Shown here: positions 56,985-64,000 of the stretch, piece by piece | Position numbering within the stretch: position 1 is the stretch's first letter | Layout: each line of letters opens with the position of its first letter | Source: Roseibium algicola | Lineage (GTDB): Bacteria > Pseudomonadota > Alphaproteobacteria > Rhizobiales > Stappiaceae | Assembly: GCF_001999245.1 (NCBI RefSeq) | Contig: NZ_CP019630.1 | Location: forward strand, 248,001-312,000 | Length of the DNA: 64,000 nt | Reading direction: 5' to 3' | Position numbers and translations under genes: made by a program | The notes under the pieces: model-generated | The model's database searches: none | Seen by the model: the letters and a program-made list of their open reading frames with translations, nothing else | Told to the model about the DNA's origin: nothing

Positions 56985-57856
56985 CAGAGCGCGTTTCAAA
57001 GCGTATCATTGCGACCTTGGACAAGCCGCCGTCCAAGCTAGTCTCTGATATTTGGGCGGCGTGCGAAAAAGACAAGAAGGCACAAGGCAAAGTTATCGGC
57101 CAGAATATGCACTTCCATTGGAAGGCAATCGGCCCATACTTCGGCAAGATGGAAGCCGAGGCAATAACCGTCCATGACTGCCGAGACTATGCCGAAAAGC
57201 GCAGAGCACAAGGCCGCGCTGAAAGCACGATATCAACGGAACTGAAGCACCTTAGACTTAGCCTGAATTGGGCTGAGAAGAACCGGCATTTAACCAAAGC
57301 ACCATTTATCGAGGTGCCAGCCGATTCAGATGCGCGTGACCGCTATCTTACCAAGGCGGAAATGCGCAAGCTCATTGACAACGTGAAAAGCCCGCATATC
57401 GGCATTGCCATGGAACTGCTCTTGGCAACAGCCGGTCGCGTTGGCGCTGTTCTGGAACTAACCTGGGACCGAGTTGACTTCGAACGCGGCAAGATCCGGC
57501 TGAAGAACAGCGAGCGCGGCAAAGGGCGGGCCATCGTGGCGATGTCAGACCGTATCAGGAGAGTGCTTGAGGAAGCCCACCAAGTGCGGACGTGTGAATA
57601 TGTGGTCGAGTACGCCAGCGGTCCAGTCAAGTCAATTCGCAAGGGCATAGCCAATGCAGCAGAGCGCGCAGGCGTTGAAGATGTTTCGCCGCACGTGTTC
57701 AGGCACACAGCAGCGGTATGGATGGCGGAAGCGGATGAAAGCATGGAAGAGATAGCGCAGTTTCTTGGACACCGTGACGTGTCGGTCACGCGCAAGGTGT
57801 ATGCCCGCTATAGCTCAGAGCATCTGAGAAAGACGGCCAAGGCTTTGGATTTCTAG
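56882..57856 (+). CDS. tyrosine recombinase/integrase
   Basis: 324 aa. GTG start six bases after GGAGG. Core-binding domain then catalytic domain with Arg in TAGRVGAVLELTW, HVFRHTAAVW (HxxR), His in FLGHRDVSVT, and nucleophile Tyr in KVYARY. It ends 128 bp before attR. It integrates the element into tRNA-Pro at the 63-bp site. Confidence 0.95.
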   Translation: MRYRLVKYRGNYAVAWTESGSTRRISTGTDDRELAERVSKRIIATLDKPPSKLVSDIWAACEKDKKAQGKVIGQNMHFHWKAIGPYFGKMEAEAITVHDCRDYAEKRRAQGRAESTISTELKHLRLSLNWAEKNRHLTKAPFIEVPADSDARDRYLTKAEMRKLIDNVKSPHIGIAMELLLATAGRVGAVLELTWDRVDFERGKIRLKNSERGKGRAIVAMSDRIRRVLEEAHQVRTCEYVVEYASGPVKSIRKGIANAAERAGVEDVSPHVFRHTAAVWMAEADESMEEIAQFLGHRDVSVTRKVYARYSSEHLRKTAKALDF

Positions 57857-57861
57857 ATCAA

Positions 57862-57946
57862 GTTAAGTGCGCCATGGTTCAAGTGAACCATGAGAGACGA
57901 TTTTGAAGCGTTTGAATAGGTAAATCCGGCCCGCGTTAAGTGCTCC
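57862..57946. repeat. right integrase-arm-like sites
   Basis: GTTAAGTGCGCC (57862) and GTTAAGTGCTCC (57935), the first running into CATGG plus the dyad TGGTTCA-AG-TGAACCA (57875-57890). They match the left-end copy at 29031. They lie between the integrase gene and attR. Confidence 0.6.
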
Positions 57947-57984
57947 GATAGGCAGAAATCAATAACTTAGGCATGGATCACATA

Positions 57985-58047
57985 ACTGGGGGTGAAGGGG
58001 TCGTCGGTTCAAATCCGGCCTGCCCGACCAACAATTTCAAAGACTTA
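57985..58047 (+). repeat. attR: 63-bp direct repeat (tRNA-Pro 3' fragment)
   Basis: Exact copy of 28955-29017. Lacks the 5' half of the tRNA, so it is not a tRNA gene. Right boundary of the element. 58048-58294 beyond it contains no gene I can support. Confidence 0.95.
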
Positions 58048-58294
58048 TAAAAGTTTGCCAGATTTCTTTGCAATGAAACTGCAATGAAATGCTAAGTAGC
58101 CGGCGGCTTTTAGTTTCATGATGTGGGCACCTGATAGGTCCGGAGGGACCAGCCAAATCTCGATTTTGCTTGTAAAAAAGTCGTGAGTTGCCGCGCGTAG
58201 CTGAGATCACGCCTTTTGGAAATCAAGGCGTTAGCACGGGTGTGCCCCACGACATTTTGTGACGCGACGACAAAACACACTCCGAAAATTGAAC

Positions 58295-59041
58295 TCACTC
58301 ACTCACTACGGCTTCTTTCAAACGTTCCATATCGGGAGAATTGATCAAAAAGTGAACTGTAGAAATTATTTCCAATAGAACTCCATTGATCATTGTAGGA
58401 TCATATTTCCCGGGCGTTATCTTAGCGCCAGGCGCTCCAACGGCCCAAGTGATAGTTGGCTGATTTTCTCCACCCTCAATTTGCTCAAGCCTGATTGAAA
58501 TCTGCCCCCTAAAATCCCCTAATATTTTCTCCCAAGTTTCGTTTATTTTCCCTGCATGGACACCGCTGCCTACGTTCGCCACAAACTTTATTACTTGGTG
58601 CCGTGTAATCCATTCCCCATCTGAAAAGATTACTTTTTGCTTTTTAAAACTATCAATGTTCAATTCGATCGTCTTGTCTGGGCTGTAGTCTCGAAAATCA
58701 AACGTGACATTGCCTTCTTGCCGCACAACCGCAGCCAGTTGAATTCCGTGAACACTCGCGCCACCGGAAACAAAAATATTAGCTGGTTTCTTACGCATAG
58801 ACTGGTAGATCGGGTTGTTATCAACCGAAATGACCAGGAGCTTCCCTATCCGCGGTCCGGCGATGCGTTTCAAAAGATCTTCAACAAGCCATCTTCGAAG
58901 TATTGCACTTGCATGCCTTAAGTCTACTGGACTCGTCTTTGTCTTTTCAGAGACAGACTTGAGGTGCTCCAAATCTTCGACGAACAACAGCGCTTCTTCA
59001 CGCGTTTGTTCTATCAACTCTTTTCTTTTTTCAGGATCCAT
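58295..59041 (-). CDS. unknown 248-aa protein beside a predicted restriction nuclease
   Basis: N-terminal helical, charged segment (KRKELIEQTREEALLFVEDLEHL), then LRRWLVEDLLKRI and a mixed alpha/beta remainder with FVSGGASVHGIQLAAVV and NVGSGVHAGKINETWEKIL. No signal peptide or membrane helix. Codon use is more AT-rich than the core genome. On the same strand and 78 bp downstream of the MrcB_N-HNH gene, so possibly its partner. I do not recognise the family. Confidence 0.65.
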   Translation of the reverse strand: MDPEKRKELIEQTREEALLFVEDLEHLKSVSEKTKTSPVDLRHASAILRRWLVEDLLKRIAGPRIGKLLVISVDNNPIYQSMRKKPANIFVSGGASVHGIQLAAVVRQEGNVTFDFRDYSPDKTIELNIDSFKKQKVIFSDGEWITRHQVIKFVANVGSGVHAGKINETWEKILGDFRGQISIRLEQIEGGENQPTITWAVGAPGAKITPGKYDPTMINGVLLEIISTVHFLINSPDMERLKEAVVSE

Positions 59042-59119
59042 TCTTCCCTCATGGGTATTGCACGTAAAAGCAAAGTCAATTTGGAAACGGGACCATTCAA
59101 TATCAATAGATTATAAAAA

Positions 59120-60223
59120 TCAGTCCTGTACTGTCTCACGACGATAAATGGCTCTCAGATGCCGTTCGGTGACTTCAACACCTCTTCGTTGCAGCCTTTC
59201 AGCACGCTCGGCCAGGAGCCTAGCCGACATATCAGAGCGCTCCGCGACTGGTCCAAAGTGGATCTTCCGGTGACAGGTGGGGCACAGTGCAATGATGTTT
59301 TCCGGCACATCCAAACTGTGCTGAAAGTCACCCTGGTGCGCCATGGGCACCAAATGGTGCGCTTCTACATAGTTGAGCCTAGTTGCCTCTGAAATGAAGG
59401 TATCGTGCTCTGGATCAATCTCACAGCGGTGCCCGGCATTTCGGAGAGCCCTTGCTGCCTGGGCGGCATCTCTCCGCCAACCTCCTCCTTGGCCAGCCGG
59501 ATTCCTTTGGGGTAGAGCCGCCGGCCTCTCGTCTTGTTCACCTTCATCAGGCTCATTCGCCAGCATATTCGTTGCCGCTTGGTAGGCAGCTTCGTCGCCT
59601 GTGAGCAGATCGGTAACATCCGCTGGGACAACTTCCGCTAGACGATCATAGATCTCCAAAAGCTGCCCAAAATCATTAAGGACGTCACCCTCAATTCGGG
59701 GATTATTCCTGTCGTAATATCGGCTTAGTACCGATCCTGCTTCGTATCCCTTGCCAAGGCCCGATGTTGTAGCGAGATCGATGGGACCGACCTCGAAGTC
59801 GTGCGGAGTGTCAACGAGTTGATTGATCAAACGAGCGCCGACCATGGCGTATTGCCGCGACAAATCCGCTGTAGGGAAGATATTTCTGTATTGGGTGAAG
59901 CCCTGGTTGAGCGTCAGATAGCAGCCAGTCATGTCCTCTTTGAAAAGAAGAACAATGAAATAAGATCGTTGAACCGATCTTGTGATATTCCTTCGACAAC
60001 AAGCAACCCAAGGCACTTTGCTAAAACTGAAATTGGTTTGACCGCAGCTTCCATAGCTTTTGTAATCGAGCGGCCGCTCACGCAGTTGTTCGACTCTTTG
60101 AGCAAAGAAGTTCGGCAGGTCGTTGCAGACAGCCCGGATGGCAAGCGCTCCTTCCGGAATGACCCCTGGAACCTTACCAATCGCCTTGTCGTCAAAATAG
60201 TTCTCAAAAACGTTCCGGAACAA
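59120..60223 (-). CDS. MrcB_N (DUF3578)-HNH endonuclease, candidate modification-dependent restriction protein
   Basis: 367 aa. Residues about 20-125 match the McrB N-terminal/DUF3578 domain (LDYKSYGSCGQTNFSFSKVPWVA, SYFIVLLFKEDMTGCYLTLNQGF). A variable linker with an acidic stretch follows. Then an HNH at about 275-330: HRCEIDPEHDTF, YVEAHHLVPM, NIIALCPTCHRKIHFG. The domain pair suggests recognition of modified or foreign DNA plus cleavage. TTG start at 60223 after GAGG; no ATG is in frame above it. No GTPase partner (mcrB motor) is nearby. Confidence 0.82.
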   Translation of the reverse strand: MFRNVFENYFDDKAIGKVPGVIPEGALAIRAVCNDLPNFFAQRVEQLRERPLDYKSYGSCGQTNFSFSKVPWVACCRRNITRSVQRSYFIVLLFKEDMTGCYLTLNQGFTQYRNIFPTADLSRQYAMVGARLINQLVDTPHDFEVGPIDLATTSGLGKGYEAGSVLSRYYDRNNPRIEGDVLNDFGQLLEIYDRLAEVVPADVTDLLTGDEAAYQAATNMLANEPDEGEQDERPAALPQRNPAGQGGGWRRDAAQAARALRNAGHRCEIDPEHDTFISEATRLNYVEAHHLVPMAHQGDFQHSLDVPENIIALCPTCHRKIHFGPVAERSDMSARLLAERAERLQRRGVEVTERHLRAIYRRETVQD

Positions 60224-60400
60224 TTTACAGCCTCGTCGTCATCTGAAATGCAGTCGCCATCACAACCGATGTGAGCAGCGTATCCGATAGATTACAGACC
60301 CTTACCTGAGACCAGCTTAATCATTCGCAAATTTTGCAACTACAGGTATGCCAATTCGTTTTTTTGTTTGAGAATGGCAGTTGTCAGCGTCGCCGAGGGA

Positions 60401-62605
60401 TCAGCCACCGTTAACAGGCACCATCCAGTCGGGCACGTCCTCGACCTGTCGGCCGGTGATTTTGTCGAAGGTGCTTCCCACGATTTCGTCAACGTAGCCG
60501 TCAATGTCTAAGTCGTCGGCAAAGTCCAGCTCTTCGCCCCGATCCTTCGGCAGCATTGGCTTGAGTTTATCAACTTTCGCCTTTGCCTTTATCACCCGTT
60601 CGTCGGCCTTGTTCTTGTCGGCCCGGAGCGCTCGCAACTCTGCATCCATGTCCGGTGTCATCCGCCCTTCGGCTTCAACACGTTCAATGGCCTCGATTCG
60701 GTTTCCGATCCGAGCTTGATCATACCGGCCCTTTGCAAAAGCCTTTCGGGCGTCGGCAAAGTCGACCAAGATTTTGACCGTTGGCGAGGCATTGGCCTGC
60801 TGGCGCACCTCGTTGATTTTCGCCTCCAAGTCATTCAGCTCATCCGCAAAGCGGTTGGCTTCTGCTTCGGCAATGAGACGTTCGGCCGAGATTTCGTCGG
60901 TAAGTCTGTCGAACTCTTCCAGCTCACCCGTCATCCGGCCGATAGCCTGGTCAAGATCCGACAGCTTGTCTTCTTGCTTCAAGGCCCGGCTCAGTCGCTC
61001 GCGCACCTGTTTAACCGTTGCGTTTGAAGGCAAGCCGATGCTTTCCAACCATTGTTCCGCGTTTGCCTCAAGAGCTTCGCGCGCGGCTTCGGCCGCCAAC
61101 TCGTCTTCAGTACGAAGTGGTGCGCCGGCCATTTCATCACGGATCGCCGCCAAGATTTCATCCGGGTCAGCGTAGCCGTTCTGGTCTGTGTGCATCCGGG
61201 CAAGCAACGGGTCTTCCCGCGCAACCAAGTTGTCGACCGCCGACAGGCCGCCTTCCTTTCGGAACAAGCCCGGGGCAGTCTTCGGGTTGACCCCCATATG
61301 CCTAAGCTCTTGGTCCAGCGCAGAGCCGATCTTAACCCCGCCTTTCTGCGACAGTAGAGACAGCACAGGACGCTTTTGCCCGACCTTCGCAGACTGGGAA
61401 GCCTCTGCCACTGACCGCACCATGACATCGTCATCAGCCGCTTGCTTTGCCGCAGCAAGAACCGTTTCAGGAACGCGGCCCCGGAGCACGTCAAAGCGCT
61501 GGCCTTCCTTCCGGCGGATCGCTGATAGTTTGCCCTCACGGACCTTCCTGCGATTGGCCAGGCGCTCGTCAACGTTCTCGACACGCCCGAGCGCACGGCT
61601 TAGCTGTTCGTCAACGTCAGATGCCCGGTTGATGTTCTTGGCAATCTCGATTTCCTCTTGCCGTGCAATCGCCCTGTCGACCTCGCCGCGAATGTACTGT
61701 TTGAGGATGCCCCGAAACTGCCACTCGCCCGCAAGGATCTTTCCCCGGTCATACATCCGGTAAAGATAGCTTGGTGCGGTGGTCACTTTCACGCCTTCCG
61801 GCAATAGGCGAACGCCCACAGCCTCGTCCTTGAGTGGATCCGCTACGTCTTCGCGCCAAGACCGGGCGACAGCTTCAACGAACTCATTGCCGTCAACGTC
61901 TTTGTCACCGCGCCGAGTGGCACGGGCTACGGCCGCGTCAAAGTCCGCCTGCCTCCTGTTGAACCCTGCATTCCGCGCTGCCTTATAGCCTTGCCGCCGC
62001 TTCACAATGAACGTTGCAAGGTTTCCTTGGTAACGCTTCATCGTGCTTTCCACTGCCGGGCCGAGCGTTCGACCTTCCAGCTCGCCCGCCGTACCGACAT
62101 GGTTTTCAGCCAGCTTCAGGAACGTGCTTCGGGACTTCATGGAAGGAGAGGTTAGAAGCTCAAGCCCCGGGTTTAGGCGTACGGCCGCTGTTGCGTTCGC
62201 AATCGCCTTGGTCGCACGGCCGCCACCAATCTGCAGTTCTTTTTCCCAATCGACCGTATCAAGATCATCGGTTGCCGCAGAACCGGCACTGCGCAGCTTC
62301 CGGACAGCCTTCGCCAATGCGCCGCCTGGAAGCAATAGCGTAGGGCTGGCAACACTGGCGAAAATCTCGGCACCTGTACCGCCCCAACCGGCCGCCTCAA
62401 TGGTTTCCCGGTCACGCTTTTCCCGGTCAATATCGGCCTTGATGGCTTCCACGACGGTTGCGTTTTGGGCTTCAAGGAAGCGGTCGGAATGCTCTTCATA
62501 GCCCTTCAAGTCGCCGTTGGTGAAAGGGTTATATTCCGGATCAACCCGGAAATATTCCCGCTTGTCGAGGTCAAGAGCTTCCGAGGCGAGCAGCGAGCCG
62601 TTCAA
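60401..62605 (-). CDS. large coiled-coil phage-virion-like protein, probably a 5'-truncated relic
   Basis: 734 aa, highly charged, with long helices (LIAEAEANRFADELNDLEAKINEVRQQA; AEGRMTPDMDAELRALRADKNKADERV) and an early AWGGTGAEIFASVASPTLLLPGG-like stretch (AAGWGGTGAEIF). Composition and size recall internal virion or ejection proteins of podo-like phages. The only start is a TTG inside the end of the primase gene, in another frame, so the natural N-terminus appears missing. No sister structural genes are adjacent. Confidence 0.5.
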   Translation of the reverse strand: MNGSLLASEALDLDKREYFRVDPEYNPFTNGDLKGYEEHSDRFLEAQNATVVEAIKADIDREKRDRETIEAAGWGGTGAEIFASVASPTLLLPGGALAKAVRKLRSAGSAATDDLDTVDWEKELQIGGGRATKAIANATAAVRLNPGLELLTSPSMKSRSTFLKLAENHVGTAGELEGRTLGPAVESTMKRYQGNLATFIVKRRQGYKAARNAGFNRRQADFDAAVARATRRGDKDVDGNEFVEAVARSWREDVADPLKDEAVGVRLLPEGVKVTTAPSYLYRMYDRGKILAGEWQFRGILKQYIRGEVDRAIARQEEIEIAKNINRASDVDEQLSRALGRVENVDERLANRRKVREGKLSAIRRKEGQRFDVLRGRVPETVLAAAKQAADDDVMVRSVAEASQSAKVGQKRPVLSLLSQKGGVKIGSALDQELRHMGVNPKTAPGLFRKEGGLSAVDNLVAREDPLLARMHTDQNGYADPDEILAAIRDEMAGAPLRTEDELAAEAAREALEANAEQWLESIGLPSNATVKQVRERLSRALKQEDKLSDLDQAIGRMTGELEEFDRLTDEISAERLIAEAEANRFADELNDLEAKINEVRQQANASPTVKILVDFADARKAFAKGRYDQARIGNRIEAIERVEAEGRMTPDMDAELRALRADKNKADERVIKAKAKVDKLKPMLPKDRGEELDFADDLDIDGYVDEIVGSTFDKITGRQVEDVPDWMVPVNGG

Positions 62606-63461
62606 TTTCCCAAGGGAGAGCGAGGCCGGAAAGCCCGTTAGCGGTTCTGCATGCCCAGACCGGCAGACCTGAAAGAAGGTGGACGCCGAAGCCTGTTTCT
62701 ATCCCCTCGCAAACAGCAATATAACTGCCGTCTTTAGGAGGATGCAGGCGAACAGCACCGCCACCACAGGGGCCAAGGCCCTTTTTAATCTTGCTGCCGT
62801 CTTCCGCGCGGAGATTGTCGCCATGCGCATCCAAGTATATGCGCCACGTTCCGACTTGCTGGCCTTCTGCGCCCTGGACGAGCGCGACAAGAGCGGGATG
62901 ATATTGCCCTTTCGAGAGGAAGCATTTCGGGTGGAACCGGAGAACACCGGGCAGCTTCCCTTCAAGGCCTTTGACACGCCTACGCAGATAGTCTTCTGCC
63001 ATCGAGCCTTCAATTATTCGGGCCTCGCCCCAAAGTTCCTTGGCGACATCAAGTCGGGCAAGTTCGTCCCGCTCTTCTTCTTCCTGCCTATGCCGGTCCC
63101 GCTCTTCCGCTTCTGCCTGTCGCTTCGCCCAGGCGGCGCGCTGTTCGGGCGTGTATTCGGTGCTCCCGCTGGGGGGAGCTTCCCCGGTCAGCTTTTCGCA
63201 AGCCTGTGCGAAGGTCAGCCCGTCGCAATGCATTACCAAGCCGATGGTGTCACCGCCACCACCGGCACCCCGGCAAACCCACTTGTTTTTAGATGTGTTC
63301 ACCGCAAAGCGATCTTTCCCACCGCAGGCGGGGCACGGGCCGACGTATTCCTTACCCCCGGCAGGCTTCAGCGTTGCGCCGCACTTCTTTGCCGCGTCCA
63401 GAAGCGAAACCTTGTTGGCTCTCAGCTTGTAGTCTGTCCATGCTTGATCTAGGACGCTCAT
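62571..63461 (-). CDS. phage/plasmid-type primase, truncated before the TOPRIM acidic motif
   Basis: 296 aa. CHC2-type zinc finger (YVGPCPACGGKDRFAVN, WVCRGAGGGGDTIGLVMHCDGLTF), a charged linker, then a primase-helicase core ending with the TOPRIM Glu block CEGIETGFGVHLLSGLPVWA. It stops at residue 296, where DxD-containing strands should follow. ATG 63461 follows GAGGTGC. Fused or deleted against the next gene; likely non-functional. Confidence 0.75.
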   Translation of the reverse strand: MSVLDQAWTDYKLRANKVSLLDAAKKCGATLKPAGGKEYVGPCPACGGKDRFAVNTSKNKWVCRGAGGGGDTIGLVMHCDGLTFAQACEKLTGEAPPSGSTEYTPEQRAAWAKRQAEAEERDRHRQEEEERDELARLDVAKELWGEARIIEGSMAEDYLRRRVKGLEGKLPGVLRFHPKCFLSKGQYHPALVALVQGAEGQQVGTWRIYLDAHGDNLRAEDGSKIKKGLGPCGGGAVRLHPPKDGSYIAVCEGIETGFGVHLLSGLPVWACRTANGLSGLALPWEIERLAARLGSS

Positions 63462-63541
63462 GCTGCACCTCGACAATTGCCTGCGCGCGTTAGCTCTGTT
63501 TTTATTCGTCCGTTGCTTAAGTCTTTTTGGAAATTGGATTT

Positions 63542-64000
63542 ATGAAGCGAGACAAATCCCCTCGCCCTAACACTTTGGCAGAACGTAGGGCCCTTAGAGA
63601 AACCAGTACCAACGCCGCGGAAATTGACCCTCTGAGCAAATGGCACCGCAGAGCTCGATGGCTGCGAAATCACCCGTTCGTTGTCATGATGGAAACCGCA
63701 GGTCTTATTGGATTGATTTTTGCGGTTGCGCTCTTCGTTCTTGAACTCCGAGAAAAGCAAGATGAGCGCGTCGCAAGGGCATGGCAATTGCTGACGACAG
63801 CGGCGTCTGGCAACAGTGGAAAGATCCATGCACTTGAGTTTTTGAACGCTCAATACGGATGCTTGCCTGCCGGCTGGGAATTTCCGACCGTTGGTCAATG
63901 CTGGAAGCATCGCACGTCCCTGACGGGCGTCAATCTGTCGTCCACCGGTCTTAAGCAAGGTGTCTATCTCGTCGGTCTCCAGTTGCCCAATGCCGACCTC
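63542..64000 (+). CDS. pentapeptide-repeat membrane protein (partial, runs off right edge)
   Basis: 153 codons visible with no stop. A basic N-terminus, one membrane helix (ETAGLIGLIFAVALFVLEL, residues about 50-70), ERVARAWQLLTTAASGN and then the start of pentapeptide repeats (TSLTGVNLSSTGLKQGVYL, LQLPNADL). Such proteins occur across alphaproteobacteria; function undefined. Divergent from the primase with an 80-bp gap. Confidence 0.8.
   Translation, partial: MKRDKSPRPNTLAERRALRETSTNAAEIDPLSKWHRRARWLRNHPFVVMMETAGLIGLIFAVALFVLELREKQDERVARAWQLLTTAASGNSGKIHALEFLNAQYGCLPAGWEFPTVGQCWKHRTSLTGVNLSSTGLKQGVYLVGLQLPNADL

Larger units (their letters stand above)
28955..58047. mobile_element. 29-kb integrative phage-like element in tRNA-Pro
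   Basis: It is bounded by the 63-bp att repeats and carries integrase and excisionase-like genes at the right end, a CI/Cro-like switch, and a replication/recombination module. That module comprises RuvC-like, Sak4-like, DUF669, PD-(D/E)XK-like, intein-bearing helicase, DnaA-IV and prim-pol genes. A Bro-N antirepressor, dNMP kinase, NusG-like protein and some forty mini-genes fill the rest. I recognise no terminase, portal, capsid, tail or lysis gene. It therefore looks like a phage satellite, a capsid-less replicating element, or a prophage that lost its late region. Unrecognised genes are too small to be major structural proteins. Confidence 0.9.

Noticed and set aside
57985..58023. Second tRNA-Pro gene at the right boundary
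   Set aside because: Only the 3' half from the anticodon stem onward is present; the sequence before it does not pair, so it is an attR fragment.
28955..58047. CRISPR array, toxin-antitoxin pair or retron in the element
   Set aside because: No regularly spaced repeats, no recognisable toxin/antitoxin pair among the small genes, and no reverse transcriptase motif (YADD or similar) in any frame read.
58116..58298. 60-codon reverse frame after the unknown 248-aa gene
   Set aside because: GTG overlaps the previous stop, but composition is not protein-like and no ribosome site or motif supports it.

Overview
The window looks like chromosome of a marine-type alphaproteobacterium in the Hyphomicrobiales, most like the Roseibium/Labrenzia group. 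This rests on gene content (B12-dependent methyl-transfer genes, DUF2842, heme A synthase, an Exo/Gum-type polysaccharide locus) and on protein resemblance from memory; no search was run. Core genes are GC-rich. The 29-58 kb region is visibly different, with AT-rich control regions and very small genes.

1-11.1 kb is a one-carbon locus. An Lrp/AsnC regulator and an XRE-cupin regulator flank a small oxidase-like membrane protein and formate-tetrahydrofolate ligase. A TetR regulator and a divergent DUF1772 gene follow. Next comes a tight set: corrinoid protein, DUF1638, a small 'virulence factor' domain protein, methylenetetrahydrofolate reductase, methyl-tetrahydrofolate/corrinoid methyltransferase and a RACo-type corrinoid-reactivating ferredoxin. 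Together they could take a methyl group from a corrinoid protein to tetrahydrofolate and oxidise it toward formate. The substrate-specific MttB-type methyltransferase is not in the window.

11.1-18.9 kb holds ordinary housekeeping genes: a DUF1194 von Willebrand protein, enoyl-CoA hydratase, DUF3052, AraC/GyrI regulator, CoA-binding protein, three tiny membrane proteins, O-acetylhomoserine sulfhydrylase, heme A synthase and DUF2842. 18.9-28.8 kb is an exopolysaccharide locus: deacetylase, FemAB/GNAT-like protein, Wzc/GumC co-polymerase with a degenerate kinase domain, Wza export lipoprotein, glycosyltransferase, WcaJ-type initiating transferase and O-antigen ligase-like protein. It ends at tRNA-Pro(GGG).

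28.96-58.05 kb is a complete integrative element between two identical 63-bp copies of the tRNA-Pro 3' half. It has a tyrosine integrase and excisionase-like gene beside attR, a CI/Cro-like switch near 51.8 kb, and a leftward replication/recombination operon. That operon includes a RuvC-like resolvase, Sak4-like ATPase, DUF669 protein, PD-(D/E)XK-like nuclease, DEAH helicase with a 349-residue intein in its P-loop, DnaA domain IV protein and a prim-pol/helicase. A rightward operon ends in the integrase. Dozens of mini-genes fill the left half. I recognise no capsid, portal, terminase, tail or lysis gene. A 16-bp operator recurs at most promoters, and ten mini-genes on the left share nearly the same translation-start leader.

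58.05-64 kb is a second accessory block beyond attR: an unknown gene, an MrcB_N-HNH nuclease (candidate restriction protein), a large coiled-coil phage-virion-like protein directly joined to a primase cut off before its TOPRIM acidic motif, and a pentapeptide-repeat membrane protein running off the right edge.
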